A stretch of 64,000 nucleotides of DNA. Origin: Pseudomonas sp. RIT409. Lineage in GTDB: Bacteria; Pseudomonadota; Gammaproteobacteria; Pseudomonadales; Pseudomonadaceae. Where the stretch lies: positions 62,001 to 126,000 of the forward strand of contig NZ_QARE02000010.1 of the NCBI RefSeq assembly GCF_003052515.2, written 5' to 3'. A program made the translations under genes and the position numbers. This document shows, one piece after another, positions 44,751 through 53,255 of this stretch; positions within the stretch are counted from its first letter, which is position 1, and every line of letters begins with the position of its first letter. The notes under the pieces were generated by a model. That model was not told where the DNA came from. It did not search any database and saw only the letters and a list, made by a program, of their open reading frames with translations.

Positions 44751-46010
44751 ATGCAGCCTTCCTCGGTTTCAGAAGACACACCACAAGCACTCTCCTCCTC
44801 CGCCGCGCCCATCCCCTGGCATGCCATCATCGCCGGGCTGTGTGCCACGCTGGTCGGCATCGGCCTCGCGCGCTTTGCCTACACGCCGCTGATTCCGCCG
44901 TTGATCGAGAATCACTGGTTCGCCACCTCAGCCATCATCGTCCTGAGCGCTGCCAACCTGGCGGGCTATTTCATCGGCGCGCTGCTGGGGCGCCCCTTGG
45001 CGCGCAGATTGACGAACCGCCACACCCTGCGACTGATGATGGTGCTGGTCACGCTATCCTTTGCCGGCTGTGCCGTGCCGTTCTCCACTCTCTGGTTCTT
45101 CGCATGGCGCTTCGTTTCCGGTCTCGCCGGTGGGGCGATCATGGTTTTGGTGGCCTCCACGGTCCTTCCACACATTCCGGGAACCCGCAAAGGTCTGGCC
45201 AGCGGCGCGATCTTCTTCGGGCTGGGGCTGGGCATTGCGGCATCCGGCACGCTGGTGCCTCTGCTGCTGGACATGGGGTTGCGCGTAACATGGCTGGGCC
45301 TGAGCCTGTTCTGTGCGCTGCTCACCGCCGTGAGCTGGACCGGCTGGCCGACTGCGGCGGCGCCTGTCTCTTCCGCCCCTGGGCACGCATCGGCACCCCG
45401 CCCTCATCGCCATGCGCTATTCCTCAGAATGACGTACGCCCAGTTCGGGCTGATGGCGATCGGGCTCGTGCCACTGATGGTATTTCTGGTGGATTTCGTC
45501 GCCCGAGACCTGGGCATGGGTGCACACGTCGGGGCGCTGTATTGGATCGTGTATGGGGTCGGCGCGTTGATCGGTCCCATGCTCTACGGTGCCATTGCCG
45601 ACTGGATGGGCCCGACCCGTGGTATCCGCCTGGTTTTGGTGATTCAGGCGCTGGTCGTCGGCCTGCTTTATACCGCCCATGACGGCCTGATGATTGCCGC
45701 ATTGACGTTGGTCATCGGCACTTTCCCGCCCGGCATCGTGCCGCTGGTCCTGGCGCGGATCCATGAGCTGTTGCCTCATGATCCCAGCGCACAAGGTGCG
45801 GCCTGGAGCCGAGCGACCACGGCATTCGCGCTGCTGCAAGCCGTCTCCGGCTACGGGTACTCCCTACTGTTCAATGGCAGCGGCGGCAATCATCGTCTGC
45901 TGTTTCTGATCGGCACTGGCGCGTTGCTGCTTGCCCTGCTGCTGGAACTGCTGGTGCGCGCCTTCGCCAGCAGTAAGAAACACCCGAACCGCCCGATCGA
46001 AGTCGCTTAG
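44751..46010 (+). CDS. YbfB/YjiJ-family MFS transporter
   Basis: A 419-residue protein with 12 predicted membrane segments and the MFS loop signature GALLGRPLARRLTNRHTLR. The first conserved segment is IAGLCATLVGIGLARFAYTPLIPPL, which is diagnostic of the YbfB/YjiJ family. The start is chosen at ATG 44751; earlier ATGs at 44697 and 44706 overlap the probable promoter and operator. It is divergent from a TetR repressor. Its stop overlaps the convergent reductase gene by four bases. Substrate unknown. Confidence 0.85.
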   Translation: MQPSSVSEDTPQALSSSAAPIPWHAIIAGLCATLVGIGLARFAYTPLIPPLIENHWFATSAIIVLSAANLAGYFIGALLGRPLARRLTNRHTLRLMMVLVTLSFAGCAVPFSTLWFFAWRFVSGLAGGAIMVLVASTVLPHIPGTRKGLASGAIFFGLGLGIAASGTLVPLLLDMGLRVTWLGLSLFCALLTAVSWTGWPTAAAPVSSAPGHASAPRPHRHALFLRMTYAQFGLMAIGLVPLMVFLVDFVARDLGMGAHVGALYWIVYGVGALIGPMLYGAIADWMGPTRGIRLVLVIQALVVGLLYTAHDGLMIAALTLVIGTFPPGIVPLVLARIHELLPHDPSAQGAAWSRATTAFALLQAVSGYGYSLLFNGSGGNHRLLFLIGTGALLLALLLELLVRAFASSKKHPNRPIEVA

Positions 46011-46948
46011 CCGCGCTCGCGCAATCGCCGCGCTTCGTAGGATTTAAGGTGCAGATAAACCGTGTCCAGCGTCGATAACCCGCCTTTGGCATGCTTATCG
46101 GCGCTCGAACGCCGGGCGACAAGGTCGCCGATCACATGCTCGACTTCGATCGGTGCGCCCCGCTCGATATCACGCAGCATCGAGGCGGTCATCTTCGAAC
46201 CCCGAGTGGTCAGCATCGTTTGAAAGCGTTGCCGCACGTCGCGGCGCAGGGGGTACCCGGCGTTTTCGGCGATGCTCGCGCATTCAGCCAATAACTGCAG
46301 CACCCATGCCTCCCCGCCGCTGGCCATGACATCGCCGATGCTCGCGCGCAAAGCGCCCGTCACACCTGCTCCCGTGGCAATGAAACACCATTTTTCCCAC
46401 ATTTCCTGGACGATCTGCTGGCTCAGGTTGGCGTCAAATCCAGCGTCGGCCAGTGCGTCGGCGACTTTCAAGATGCGCTGCGACACGGCACCGCTCAATT
46501 CGCCGAACGACAACTGATTCGTGTCGTTCAAGTGCAGGATCGCGCCGGAGGCATCGCGGTCCAGAGAAATCAGGCACTGCCCGCCCAGCACGTTGCCCGG
46601 AGCGAAGCGCTCGGCCAGGCGGTCCAGATGAGCCATGCCATTGAGCAGTGGCAGGATGAGCGTCTCGGCGCCCACTGCCGCCGCGAAGGACTCCATCGCC
46701 GCGTCGAGGTCATAGGCCTTGCAACTGAGGAGGATCAGGTCGAAGGTCTGATCCAGCATGGGCGTCATCACCAGAGGCGGCGATGGATACACGATATTGC
46801 CCAACGGGCTGCGTACGATCAGGCCGTCGCGGTCCAGCTCCTCTGCCCTGGTGGGACGCACCAGAAGCGTCACGTCGCGCCCCGCCTCGAGCAACCGCCC
46901 CCCGAAATAACCGCCAATCGCACCTGCACCCACGATCAAAATTCGCAT
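46007..46948 (-). CDS. 2-dehydropantoate 2-reductase family protein
   Basis: A 313-residue NADPH-dependent reductase with the Rossmann motif VGAGAIGGYFG (residues 6-16), the LLSCKAYDLDAAM segment and the C-terminal domain residues KWCFIATG and SKMTASMLRDIERGAPIEVEHVIGD. PanE makes pantoate for coenzyme A, but Pseudomonas usually has several such paralogues, and the one here stands alone, so it may act on another 2-keto acid. The start ATG at 46948 has AAGGA upstream. A terminator lies between it and the flavoprotein gene. Confidence 0.85.
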   Translation of the reverse strand: MRILIVGAGAIGGYFGGRLLEAGRDVTLLVRPTRAEELDRDGLIVRSPLGNIVYPSPPLVMTPMLDQTFDLILLSCKAYDLDAAMESFAAAVGAETLILPLLNGMAHLDRLAERFAPGNVLGGQCLISLDRDASGAILHLNDTNQLSFGELSGAVSQRILKVADALADAGFDANLSQQIVQEMWEKWCFIATGAGVTGALRASIGDVMASGGEAWVLQLLAECASIAENAGYPLRRDVRQRFQTMLTTRGSKMTASMLRDIERGAPIEVEHVIGDLVARRSSADKHAKGGLSTLDTVYLHLKSYEARRLRERG

Positions 46949-47078
46949 GTTCTGTCGGTTCCTTGTGGAGTCAATCAGAGGTGTCCGGACACCCAGAATA
47001 GATGAAGCCGTCGACTCTATCCAAAAGCAGCATGATGACCAACATATTGCTGCGCATGATCGTTGAAATATTTCAGGC

Positions 47079-47114
47079 AAAAAAAATCCCGAATCCCTCC
47101 AAGGGACTCGGGAT
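47079..47114 (-). terminator. Terminator of the flavoprotein gene
   Basis: A hairpin between 47086 and 47114 (13-bp stem with one mismatch, CCA loop) is followed on the minus strand by a T-run. It lies 19 bases after the gene's stop codon. Confidence 0.85.
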
Positions 47115-47132
47115 ACCGGGTAGCAGGCGGCG

Positions 47133-48563
47133 TCAGGACGGCGCATTGGCCAGGACGGGCCAGATGAACGGCTGACGCTGCTCTTCGCGGTTGGCCACGC
47201 GCCGGCGCGCCACACTGACCGGCTGGACCACCGGCTGTTGCAGGCGAGCCAGGACCGCATCGATCACCGCGCCACTGGCGTCGTTGTGGAATTGCCAAAC
47301 GCCGTAGATCCGGCCGTCGAACGACGCTTCGCTGCCCAGGCGAGGATCGACCCCCAGCCCTGCGCCCAAGCCGAACAGGTGCAGGCCGTACAAGCGTTGA
47401 CCGCTGCTGTCCAGCGGGCAACCCGAAGGGTCGGAATCCAGCCCGCCCTTGACCTCCATCAGCCGGATGGCGCCGCCGCCGGCGTAACTCAGCACAGGCA
47501 GCATCGGCTGATAGCCGGTGCACTGCACCACCACCTCCGACTCCGCCAGCGCCTGACGCGCCTGGTCGAAATGCCCAACCGGGCCTTCGAGCGTCTGCCA
47601 CATGTGCAACCGCACGCCCGTCTTGCCGATGCGCCCTTTGGCCAGCGCTTCGCGCCCGACATCCAGCGCCCGATAGCGCAAGCCACCCGAACGATTCACG
47701 CGGCCCGACACCGGACACACATCCTTTTGAGGGTCGAAGGCATAGCCCGCTTCGAGCGCCGCTTCGGCGGTTTCGTAAAACAGACGTATCTGCGAGCGAT
47801 GCACCAGCGTCACCTCGGTCAAACCGGCGAACTCCAACGCATCGGCGAGATTCTCGAGAACGGAGAACGCGCTGTGGGACCCTCCCACGACACAGATGCG
47901 GCCCTTGCGCGCCAGCGTTGAAGCGAACACATCACGCAGCTCCACGGCGTTCATGCGCAACAGCGTATCGGCACTGAGCACCCGGGCGGACGGGGGTACA
48001 GCCAAGCCTTGGTCGGCCAGGCTGTCGAGCAGGTGTTGCGGATCCTGGCGCCCCCCCAGATTGAGGACCAACGCGCGGCAACGAATTCGGCGCGTCCGCC
48101 CCTCGGCTTCCACCCACACATGGTACTCATCATCGTCCTGCACCACTTCCGTGATGGTGGTACGCGTCCAGAGCTTTACGCCGTAGTGCTCGACGATGAA
48201 ATTCAGGACCAGGGTGGAAGCCTCCGCCAGCAATTCGGCCACATCGGCCAACTGCGGCGCGCTTTGCGCCTGGCGGCGGATACGCCAATACGCTGGCGAA
48301 TGCTCCAGCGGCTCGAACACATCGCGCAGCGCGGGGTCACGCAGACAGTCCAGGAAAACATCGCCGACTGAGTTGGCCGTGATCCGATAATCCCCCAACC
48401 GCCCCGTTCCGGGATTAGGGCTGGCGTCGACAATGATCAGGCCTTCCCTGGCCAGCTCTGGCATCGCGCCGCTCTTCAAGGCGTTGAACAAGAACCCCAT
48501 ACCGGCTGGCCCCGCTCCCCCGACGACGCAACCGCACACGGTTTCCAGATGATCTCCATACAT
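47133..48563 (-). CDS. Orphan FAD/NAD(P)-binding monooxygenase-like protein
   Basis: A 476-residue protein with an N-terminal FAD motif GGAGPAG (residues 15-21), a second dinucleotide motif VVGGSHSA (225-232) and a QCTGYQP motif near residue 345. This is the arrangement of N-hydroxylating or Baeyer-Villiger-like flavoproteins (SidA/PvdA relatives). The specific family is not recognised. No biosynthetic partner genes are adjacent; the reductase downstream is separated by a terminator. The start has GGAG eight bases upstream. Possibly a tailoring enzyme whose partners lie elsewhere. Confidence 0.8.
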   Translation of the reverse strand: MYGDHLETVCGCVVGGAGPAGMGFLFNALKSGAMPELAREGLIIVDASPNPGTGRLGDYRITANSVGDVFLDCLRDPALRDVFEPLEHSPAYWRIRRQAQSAPQLADVAELLAEASTLVLNFIVEHYGVKLWTRTTITEVVQDDDEYHVWVEAEGRTRRIRCRALVLNLGGRQDPQHLLDSLADQGLAVPPSARVLSADTLLRMNAVELRDVFASTLARKGRICVVGGSHSAFSVLENLADALEFAGLTEVTLVHRSQIRLFYETAEAALEAGYAFDPQKDVCPVSGRVNRSGGLRYRALDVGREALAKGRIGKTGVRLHMWQTLEGPVGHFDQARQALAESEVVVQCTGYQPMLPVLSYAGGGAIRLMEVKGGLDSDPSGCPLDSSGQRLYGLHLFGLGAGLGVDPRLGSEASFDGRIYGVWQFHNDASGAVIDAVLARLQQPVVQPVSVARRRVANREEQRQPFIWPVLANAPS

Positions 48564-49418
48564 AATCGTGACTCCGAACTTAGTCGATATATTGGGACGC
48601 TGCCCACTGTTTGCCGGGACCCAACCCTGCAGGCACTGCTCAACGCCTGCCTAGATGCACTGCTGATTGTTTTTATTTGCGACCACTTGTTGTTGGCACA
48701 CTTCCAATTGAGAAACGACTACCGATACCGTGGTCGTCAACGACAGTATGAAAGTTTGTATATGAAGAAGTACCGCTTACCTGAAATGGCACTCAGGCAG
48801 CCTTATGCGCTTTTTATCAAGAGAGACCAAAATCGAATGAGCCTGGTTGTCTCAGGCGACAACAGGGTCGGCGCATGGCATTTCAGTCGGGGACGCTACC
48901 GCCATCTCGCCGAGCGCTCTGTTTCAAGCCTTTCGCGGATAAGGGCCAAGCCCAGAAGTGAAAGTTCACGCTATTTAAGCGCTAGGTGGGTGAAGCCATG
49001 GTTTCAAAAAACAGGGGGAGTGTCAAATTTTCGAGAAAAAGGCGTTATGCAAATTTACTACCCACAACCTATTGATTTTTATCGTATTTAATTATTGACG
49101 CCAGAATAATATCGCCACCATTCTTTTGCATGCGTTTTTAATATGAAAAAAAAGCCGTTAGTTATTCAGTCCATCACGCCGTGAAGATTGATTGCACCCG
49201 TGAACACATCAGGAACTTGCCATTTTTTCGTCACGTCCTCGTTAGTTTTATCCGCTCGGTTGTTTTCAGTTATTCCTCTTCATGACGCCGACGGTCTGGC
49301 AAAAAAATGACGCTGTTAATTGAACTAGCAGGGGCAAACGCTGTGTGCTCGCGACAAGGGCGAGTCGCTTTTGCCCCCCGCGTCATGGGTCGAGAAGGTC
49401 TGACCATTCTCGGATTGA
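48564..49418. other. AT-rich region without a convincing gene
   Basis: About 850 bases upstream of the flavoprotein gene and downstream of the iclR gene. A 180-residue plus-strand frame (48549-49091) overlaps the flavoprotein start. It has no recognisable domain and poor codon bias for this genome. The right part is clearly more AT-rich than the surroundings. The palindrome GTGAAAGTTCAC at 48958-48969 is the only small symmetrical site noticed. Possibly decayed or foreign DNA. Confidence 0.55.
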
Positions 49419-50201
49419 TTACCCTCCAATCAACGCTTCTATCTCTGCTTTGCACTGAAGCAGCGCAGCTTTCAACGATTGGAAATTGTTGTGAAAACGC
49501 AGCGCAGGCACTGCAAGTGAGATCGCGTAATGCTCGGACAGTCCACTGCGGATACTTACGCCGATGCCGCAGACACCTTCAGCATGCTCCTCCTTGTCGA
49601 CGGCCCATCCTTGCTGCCTGCCGACGTTCACTTCCGTGATCAAGGATCTCAGTGAAACGATGGTTGAAGCGGTCCGTTGCTCAAGCGGCTCGCTCAGCAA
49701 CTGAGATAAAAACTCGTCTGGAAACATGCCTAGCAGTGCTTTGCCGTGGGCGGTGCAATGTATAGGAAACGCGGTACCCAAAGGAGAGACGACACGCAAC
49801 TCCTGATCAGATGGATATTGATCGACAGATATGGCATGGAGCCCACGGTAGACGGAGACATCCACCGTCTCTCGCGTGCGACGTCCCAGGCCCTCAACGT
49901 ACGGCCTGGCGATTGCCACCAAGTCGGTGTGGGCAGACGCTGCAAGTCGGACAAGCGCAGGCCCAAGGCGGACCCCCGAGCTGCCAGTCAATACCATTTG
50001 CTGAGCCTCAAGCGCTGACACAATGCGATGCACCGTTGTACGTGGCAATCCGGAAGCTTTAGAGATCTGACCGAGGCTCAATCCTTCTCGCTGGTTTTCC
50101 AAAGTTTTAAGCACCGCAGCCGCCCGTGCTATCACCTGCTTACCACTACCCTCTGCTTCGGACGTCACACTTCCTCCTTCGTCATTTGTCGGTCCTCCCA
50201 T
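49419..50201 (-). CDS. IclR-family transcriptional regulator
   Basis: About 260 residues with an N-terminal winged helix (LSLGQISKASGLPRTTVHRIVSAL) and a C-terminal effector domain (ISVDQYPSDQELRVVSPLG; HCTAHGKALLGM; GWAVDKEEHAEGVCGIGV), typical of IclR. The start is uncertain: ATG 50201 lies within an inverted repeat (50193-50215) and lacks a ribosome-binding site. A GTG at 50168 is preceded by AAGGAGG four bases away and may be the true start. Divergent from an MFS transporter, which it probably controls. Confidence 0.85.
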   Translation of the reverse strand: MGGPTNDEGGSVTSEAEGSGKQVIARAAAVLKTLENQREGLSLGQISKASGLPRTTVHRIVSALEAQQMVLTGSSGVRLGPALVRLAASAHTDLVAIARPYVEGLGRRTRETVDVSVYRGLHAISVDQYPSDQELRVVSPLGTAFPIHCTAHGKALLGMFPDEFLSQLLSEPLEQRTASTIVSLRSLITEVNVGRQQGWAVDKEEHAEGVCGIGVSIRSGLSEHYAISLAVPALRFHNNFQSLKAALLQCKAEIEALIGG

Positions 50202-50215
50202 TGACAGCGGGAGGA
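50193..50215. promoter_or_regulatory. Inverted repeat between iclR and MFS genes
   Basis: Arms TCCTCCC (50193-50199) and GGGAGGA (50209-50215) with a 9-base centre lie in the divergent control region. They could be the IclR operator. They overlap the upstream candidate iclR start codon. Confidence 0.45.
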
Positions 50216-50272
50216 TCGCCTCACATGCTTTGTACCACCTGGCGGATAGCTGTTCCACTAATCGGACAAATC

Positions 50273-51418
50273 ATGAAGTCACAACTTACGCGCGCAGGAT
50301 CCTTCGTTCTGCTGGCGGTAGCAAGCCTGACCATTATGGTGGGGTGTGTCATCGTTCCCGGCTTGCCCACCATTGCGCGGCAGCTCGGGGTGGGGAATGC
50401 AGCGAGTTGGCTGGTCACCCTTCCGTCACTGGGAGTCATTATCTTCGGCCCGCTGGCGGGCAAGCTCATCGACCGTATCGGCCTGTATAAGGCCCTGTGC
50501 TTTGGGCTCTTTACTTATGGACTACTGGGAGTGGCGGGATTCCTGATCCTTGGGCCACTCGTGTTTGTCGACCGATTTTTTCTTGGCGGATCGACGGTAC
50601 TGATCATGGCGGCCGGAACGGGTCTGATTTCGGAGTTCTACGAAGGCAAAGCTCGTCTGAACATGATTGCAAAGCAAGGCATGTCCATCGAACTCGGTGG
50701 GGTGATTTTTCTCTTCGTAGCTGGCGTGCTGGCGAACGTCGGATGGCAGTGGCCTTTCGTGCTTTACCTATCCTCTTGGGTGCTTCTCGCGTTGGTGCTG
50801 ACGTGCGTACCTCAACCTGTTGTCGGCCAACATGCATGCGTACAACGTCAGCAGACAGCGACGCCATCGGCTGATTTGAGGGTCGTATACGCTTCAGCTG
50901 TGCTGTCCATGGCCGTGTTTTTCACCGCCATCATCATGCTTCCCCTTCGACTGCACGGTCTCGGACTAAACGAGGCCCAGGTTGGGTACTTTTTGTCTTA
51001 TGTATCACTGATCGCGGTGTGCGCGGCCGCTATCATGCCAATCGCGGCGCGGAAGATGGGCGACTACAGCACGTTGATTGCTGGCTTCATAAGCTATGCC
51101 CTGGCACACCTGGCATTCATGACCGCAGAAGGCTTGGCACCGATGATCGAGGGAGGGCTTTGCCTGGGTCTCGGATTTGGATTAACCATTCCAATGGTCA
51201 ACCACTTGACCATCGAGTTCAGCCACCCGGCACAGAGAGGCCGCAATCTGGCCTGGCTTTCCGTGGCAATTTTTGCCGGTCAGTTCATCTCATCATTCAT
51301 GGACTTCATACCGGGTGGCCAGGCTCATGGGTTCCTTGGCGCAGCAGGTATCGCTGGAGTGGCCGTGGGTATTCTGGCGGTTAGTATCAGGACTCGGAGA
51401 TCTAGACACGCCACCTGA
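50273..51418 (+). CDS. MFS transporter
   Basis: A 381-residue protein with 12 hydrophobic segments and the MFS motif GPLAGKLIDRIGLYK between helices 2 and 3 (about residues 59-73). The start at ATG 50273 (MKSQLTRAGS) gives a normal MFS amino terminus; an earlier ATG at 50225 adds an unconserved leader. It belongs to the drug/solute exporter branch, judging by VIVPGLPTIARQLGV, but the substrate is unknown. It is paired with a divergent IclR regulator. An IS5-type remnant lies immediately downstream, suggesting the pair came by transfer. Confidence 0.85.
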   Translation: MKSQLTRAGSFVLLAVASLTIMVGCVIVPGLPTIARQLGVGNAASWLVTLPSLGVIIFGPLAGKLIDRIGLYKALCFGLFTYGLLGVAGFLILGPLVFVDRFFLGGSTVLIMAAGTGLISEFYEGKARLNMIAKQGMSIELGGVIFLFVAGVLANVGWQWPFVLYLSSWVLLALVLTCVPQPVVGQHACVQRQQTATPSADLRVVYASAVLSMAVFFTAIIMLPLRLHGLGLNEAQVGYFLSYVSLIAVCAAAIMPIAARKMGDYSTLIAGFISYALAHLAFMTAEGLAPMIEGGLCLGLGFGLTIPMVNHLTIEFSHPAQRGRNLAWLSVAIFAGQFISSFMDFIPGGQAHGFLGAAGIAGVAVGILAVSIRTRRSRHAT

Positions 51419-51450
51419 GACATCCGGGAAAGCGTTCGACGGGTCATCTT

Positions 51451-51525
51451 GCGCGAGTGACGCTCAGTGCGCCGACTCCCGAAGACACGACGATCATCAA
51501 TTTCCGTCATCTGCTGGAGCAGCAT
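51451..51525 (+). mobile_element. IS5-family transposase remnant
   Basis: The plus-strand frame reads ...RVTLSAP then PEDTTIINFRHLLEQH, the strongly conserved N-terminal block of IS5-type transposases (usually PDETTILNFRHLLE). Only about 75 bases are preserved; neither the DDE core nor terminal inverted repeats are visible. It lies 33 bases after the MFS gene, between it and a hypothetical gene. Confidence 0.8.
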
Positions 51526-51653
51526 CCCAGGCCAAGCTGGCAATGCCCGATGAGCGGTAGCGCCTTTGGTAGAAAAAGGACGAACTATCTCGCGCTCACG
51601 CCGCTCCATACGCCATCTGTCGCTGACGCCGAAGGTACGAAGGAGCTGCCCTC

Positions 51654-51974
51654 ATGGATATGAATGCTGAGAAAAACCGTCGGTCCAGCATCGCTGAAAT
51701 CGACTATTCGCGTGACACCCTCTTCGGGCCAGTTCCCATGCAGGCCACCTGCAGGGTGAGGCTGTCCACCGTCGAGCAAAATGGGCAATCCTTACGTGAA
51801 CTGGTCATTCTGGGCGCTGTGCCGGATTACCTATCCCGTTCGTCGATCATCCGTGTGGCATTGGACGGGCGAATCGAAGCTGGGCCGATCCGCGAACACG
51901 GTTCGGTCAAGGATGGGGACCAAGAGGCTTTCCGGCTGCTGTTCGAGGATGAGCAGCCACGACGGGTGCACTGA
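51654..51974 (+). CDS. Hypothetical protein (106 aa)
   Basis: A 106-residue polypeptide starting MDMNAEKNRRSS, preceded by an AAGGAG ribosome-binding site (around 51639). It has no signal peptide or membrane segment; the centre (LRELVILGAVPDYLSRSSIIRVALDGRIEAG) looks like a small beta-rich fold. I do not recognise a family. It is convergent with the next gene, with stops two bases apart. It lies next to an IS remnant, so it may be mobile accessory content. Confidence 0.65.
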   Translation: MDMNAEKNRRSSIAEIDYSRDTLFGPVPMQATCRVRLSTVEQNGQSLRELVILGAVPDYLSRSSIIRVALDGRIEAGPIREHGSVKDGDQEAFRLLFEDEQPRRVH

Positions 51975-51976
51975 CT

Positions 51977-52399
51977 TCAGGGCCCCGCCCGGCCCGCAGG
52001 CAGGTTCGCGTGCGCATCGGCGTGCAAATCGGCTGACCGAAGAATCAGCGCATGGCTCAACGGTGGATGCTCCTCTTGCGAGGCATCGCTGGTCGGGGCG
52101 AAATCCTCAAGCGTGCGTTCGACCTGGTCACCGTAACGCAAACCATCGATTTTCGGCGCCGTGTCCAATACTGGATCGGTCGGCAACAGACGCTGGCGCT
52201 CAAGGGCTGTCATGGGGGGCTGGAAGGTGGCATTTTTCGCTTCCAGGCGCTGCAACATGAGCACGATGGCCGCCACGGACATCACCACCACTGCCAGCAG
52301 CAGGCCAAGCCCCAACATGACTTTTTGCCTGCGAAGCAAATGCGTGTGGACGTTTTTTTGAATATTCCCGTGAGTACCTTCGGCCTGGTGGTCGACCAT
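51977..52399 (-). CDS. Hypothetical single-pass membrane protein (140 aa)
   Basis: A 140-residue protein with one membrane helix (VMLGLGLLLAVVVMSVAAIVL, about residues 25-46, seen in parts) after a basic, Gln/His-rich leader. A proline-rich segment TALERQRLLPTDPVLDTAP follows. The start at 52399 has GAGGA six bases upstream. The RLLPTDPVL segment recalls small proteins found near respiratory oxidases, but there is no such context here. Function unknown. Confidence 0.65.
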   Translation of the reverse strand: MVDHQAEGTHGNIQKNVHTHLLRRQKVMLGLGLLLAVVVMSVAAIVLMLQRLEAKNATFQPPMTALERQRLLPTDPVLDTAPKIDGLRYGDQVERTLEDFAPTSDASQEEHPPLSHALILRSADLHADAHANLPAGRAGP

Positions 52400-52562
52400 G
52401 CGCATTCCTCGAACTGAGTTCGGCGATCGGTCGCCGGTTGCGCCGTTAAGATAAAAAATAATGCTGCGCTTTGGAAGCAGGACTTTCGCCTGCACACTCA
52501 CCACACGTAGCTTTATCCAGAGATCAGTGCCGGGGAATATGACAGGTGAAGAAGGTTTAGAT

Positions 52563-52596
52563 AAAAAACGCCCATGTCGGGATGACCACATGGGCG
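52563..52596 (-). terminator. Terminator of the DUF1652 gene
   Basis: A 9-bp stem CGCCCATGT/ACATGGGCG (52569-52577 with 52588-52596) with a T-run on the minus strand, 32 bases past the stop codon. Confidence 0.8.
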
Positions 52597-52627
52597 TATT
52601 TGTTATGCAGCAGTGGTTATAAAACTA

Positions 52628-52891
52628 TCAACTGGCCAGCGCCTGTCGATCATTCGATTGCCCTGAGGACACTTCTGCGCGTAATTCGGAAATAAGCTCA
52701 CAAAGGGCCCGACTGGTATCCAGTCTGTCCAGACGGATGCCGCTGGCAAACAGCTCCACGCGCTCAGTCAAGGGGTCGATGACCTCGACGGTCATCGTGT
52801 TATCCATGATCGTGCAATGGCAACGGTGAGGCAGAAAGCCGCTTTCAATAATGCCACGCAGCTCCAGGTTTGAAAGGGTATAAGCAAGCAT
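52628..52891 (-). CDS. DUF1652 domain-containing protein
   Basis: An 87-residue protein with the DUF1652 pattern LSNLELRGIIESGFLPHRCHCT, followed by MTVEVIDPLTERVELFASGI. The family is largely restricted to Pseudomonas and has no known function. The start at 52891 has AAGGAGG nine bases upstream; the ATG nine bases earlier touches that site and is rejected. It ends at a clear terminator. Confidence 0.85.
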   Translation of the reverse strand: MLAYTLSNLELRGIIESGFLPHRCHCTIMDNTMTVEVIDPLTERVELFASGIRLDRLDTSRALCELISELRAEVSSGQSNDRQALAS

Positions 52892-53255
52892 TGACGACAT
52901 CCTCCTTGGGCGGAAGCTAATTCCAAAAAAGCAGCAACCGCCCGTCTTTTATTAGGAACTTCCATGGATAAAGACATTTTATCCCGATTCGTCAGATGAA
53001 CCTCTGTCGTTTGGCGAATACACAACTTATACGCCTCGCCCTTTTTTGGGGCAACCCAATGCGGTTACATCCATTTGTTATTGATAAATGACGGGCCGTT
53101 ATTGATAAAACGTTTCATCAATATGTTGTAAAAGGAAAAAACGCGATGGATGTGAGATATGCAATGACGGGCGGGGTAAAAGGGCCGATGACCGGCAGAG
53201 TTGTAGAGCGCCCACTCGTCGGCCAGATGCAAGTCGGCCGACGAGTGGACGAGCA
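52892..53255. other. Intergenic region DUF1652–GNAT
   Basis: About 360 bases. The left half is the AT-rich promoter region of the DUF1652 gene. The right end holds the 13-bp inverted repeat at 53212-53248. A short plus-strand frame from 53146 would be antisense to the acetyltransferase and is not supported. Confidence 0.6.
53212..53248. terminator. 13-bp hairpin after the GNAT gene
   Basis: CCACTCGTCGGCC (53212-53224) pairs perfectly with GGCCGACGAGTGG (53236-53248). It lies directly after the acetyltransferase stop and has no T-run, so it may be a weak terminator or RNA-stabilising hairpin. Confidence 0.55.

Noticed and set aside
48549-49091. 180-codon plus-strand frame upstream of the flavoprotein gene
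   Set aside because: It overlaps the flavoprotein start, has no domain and poor coding character; described as an empty AT-rich region instead.
51654-51974. Part of the IS remnant as a possible transposase end
   Set aside because: The 106-residue frame has its own ribosome-binding site and no transposase motif, so it is listed as a hypothetical gene.
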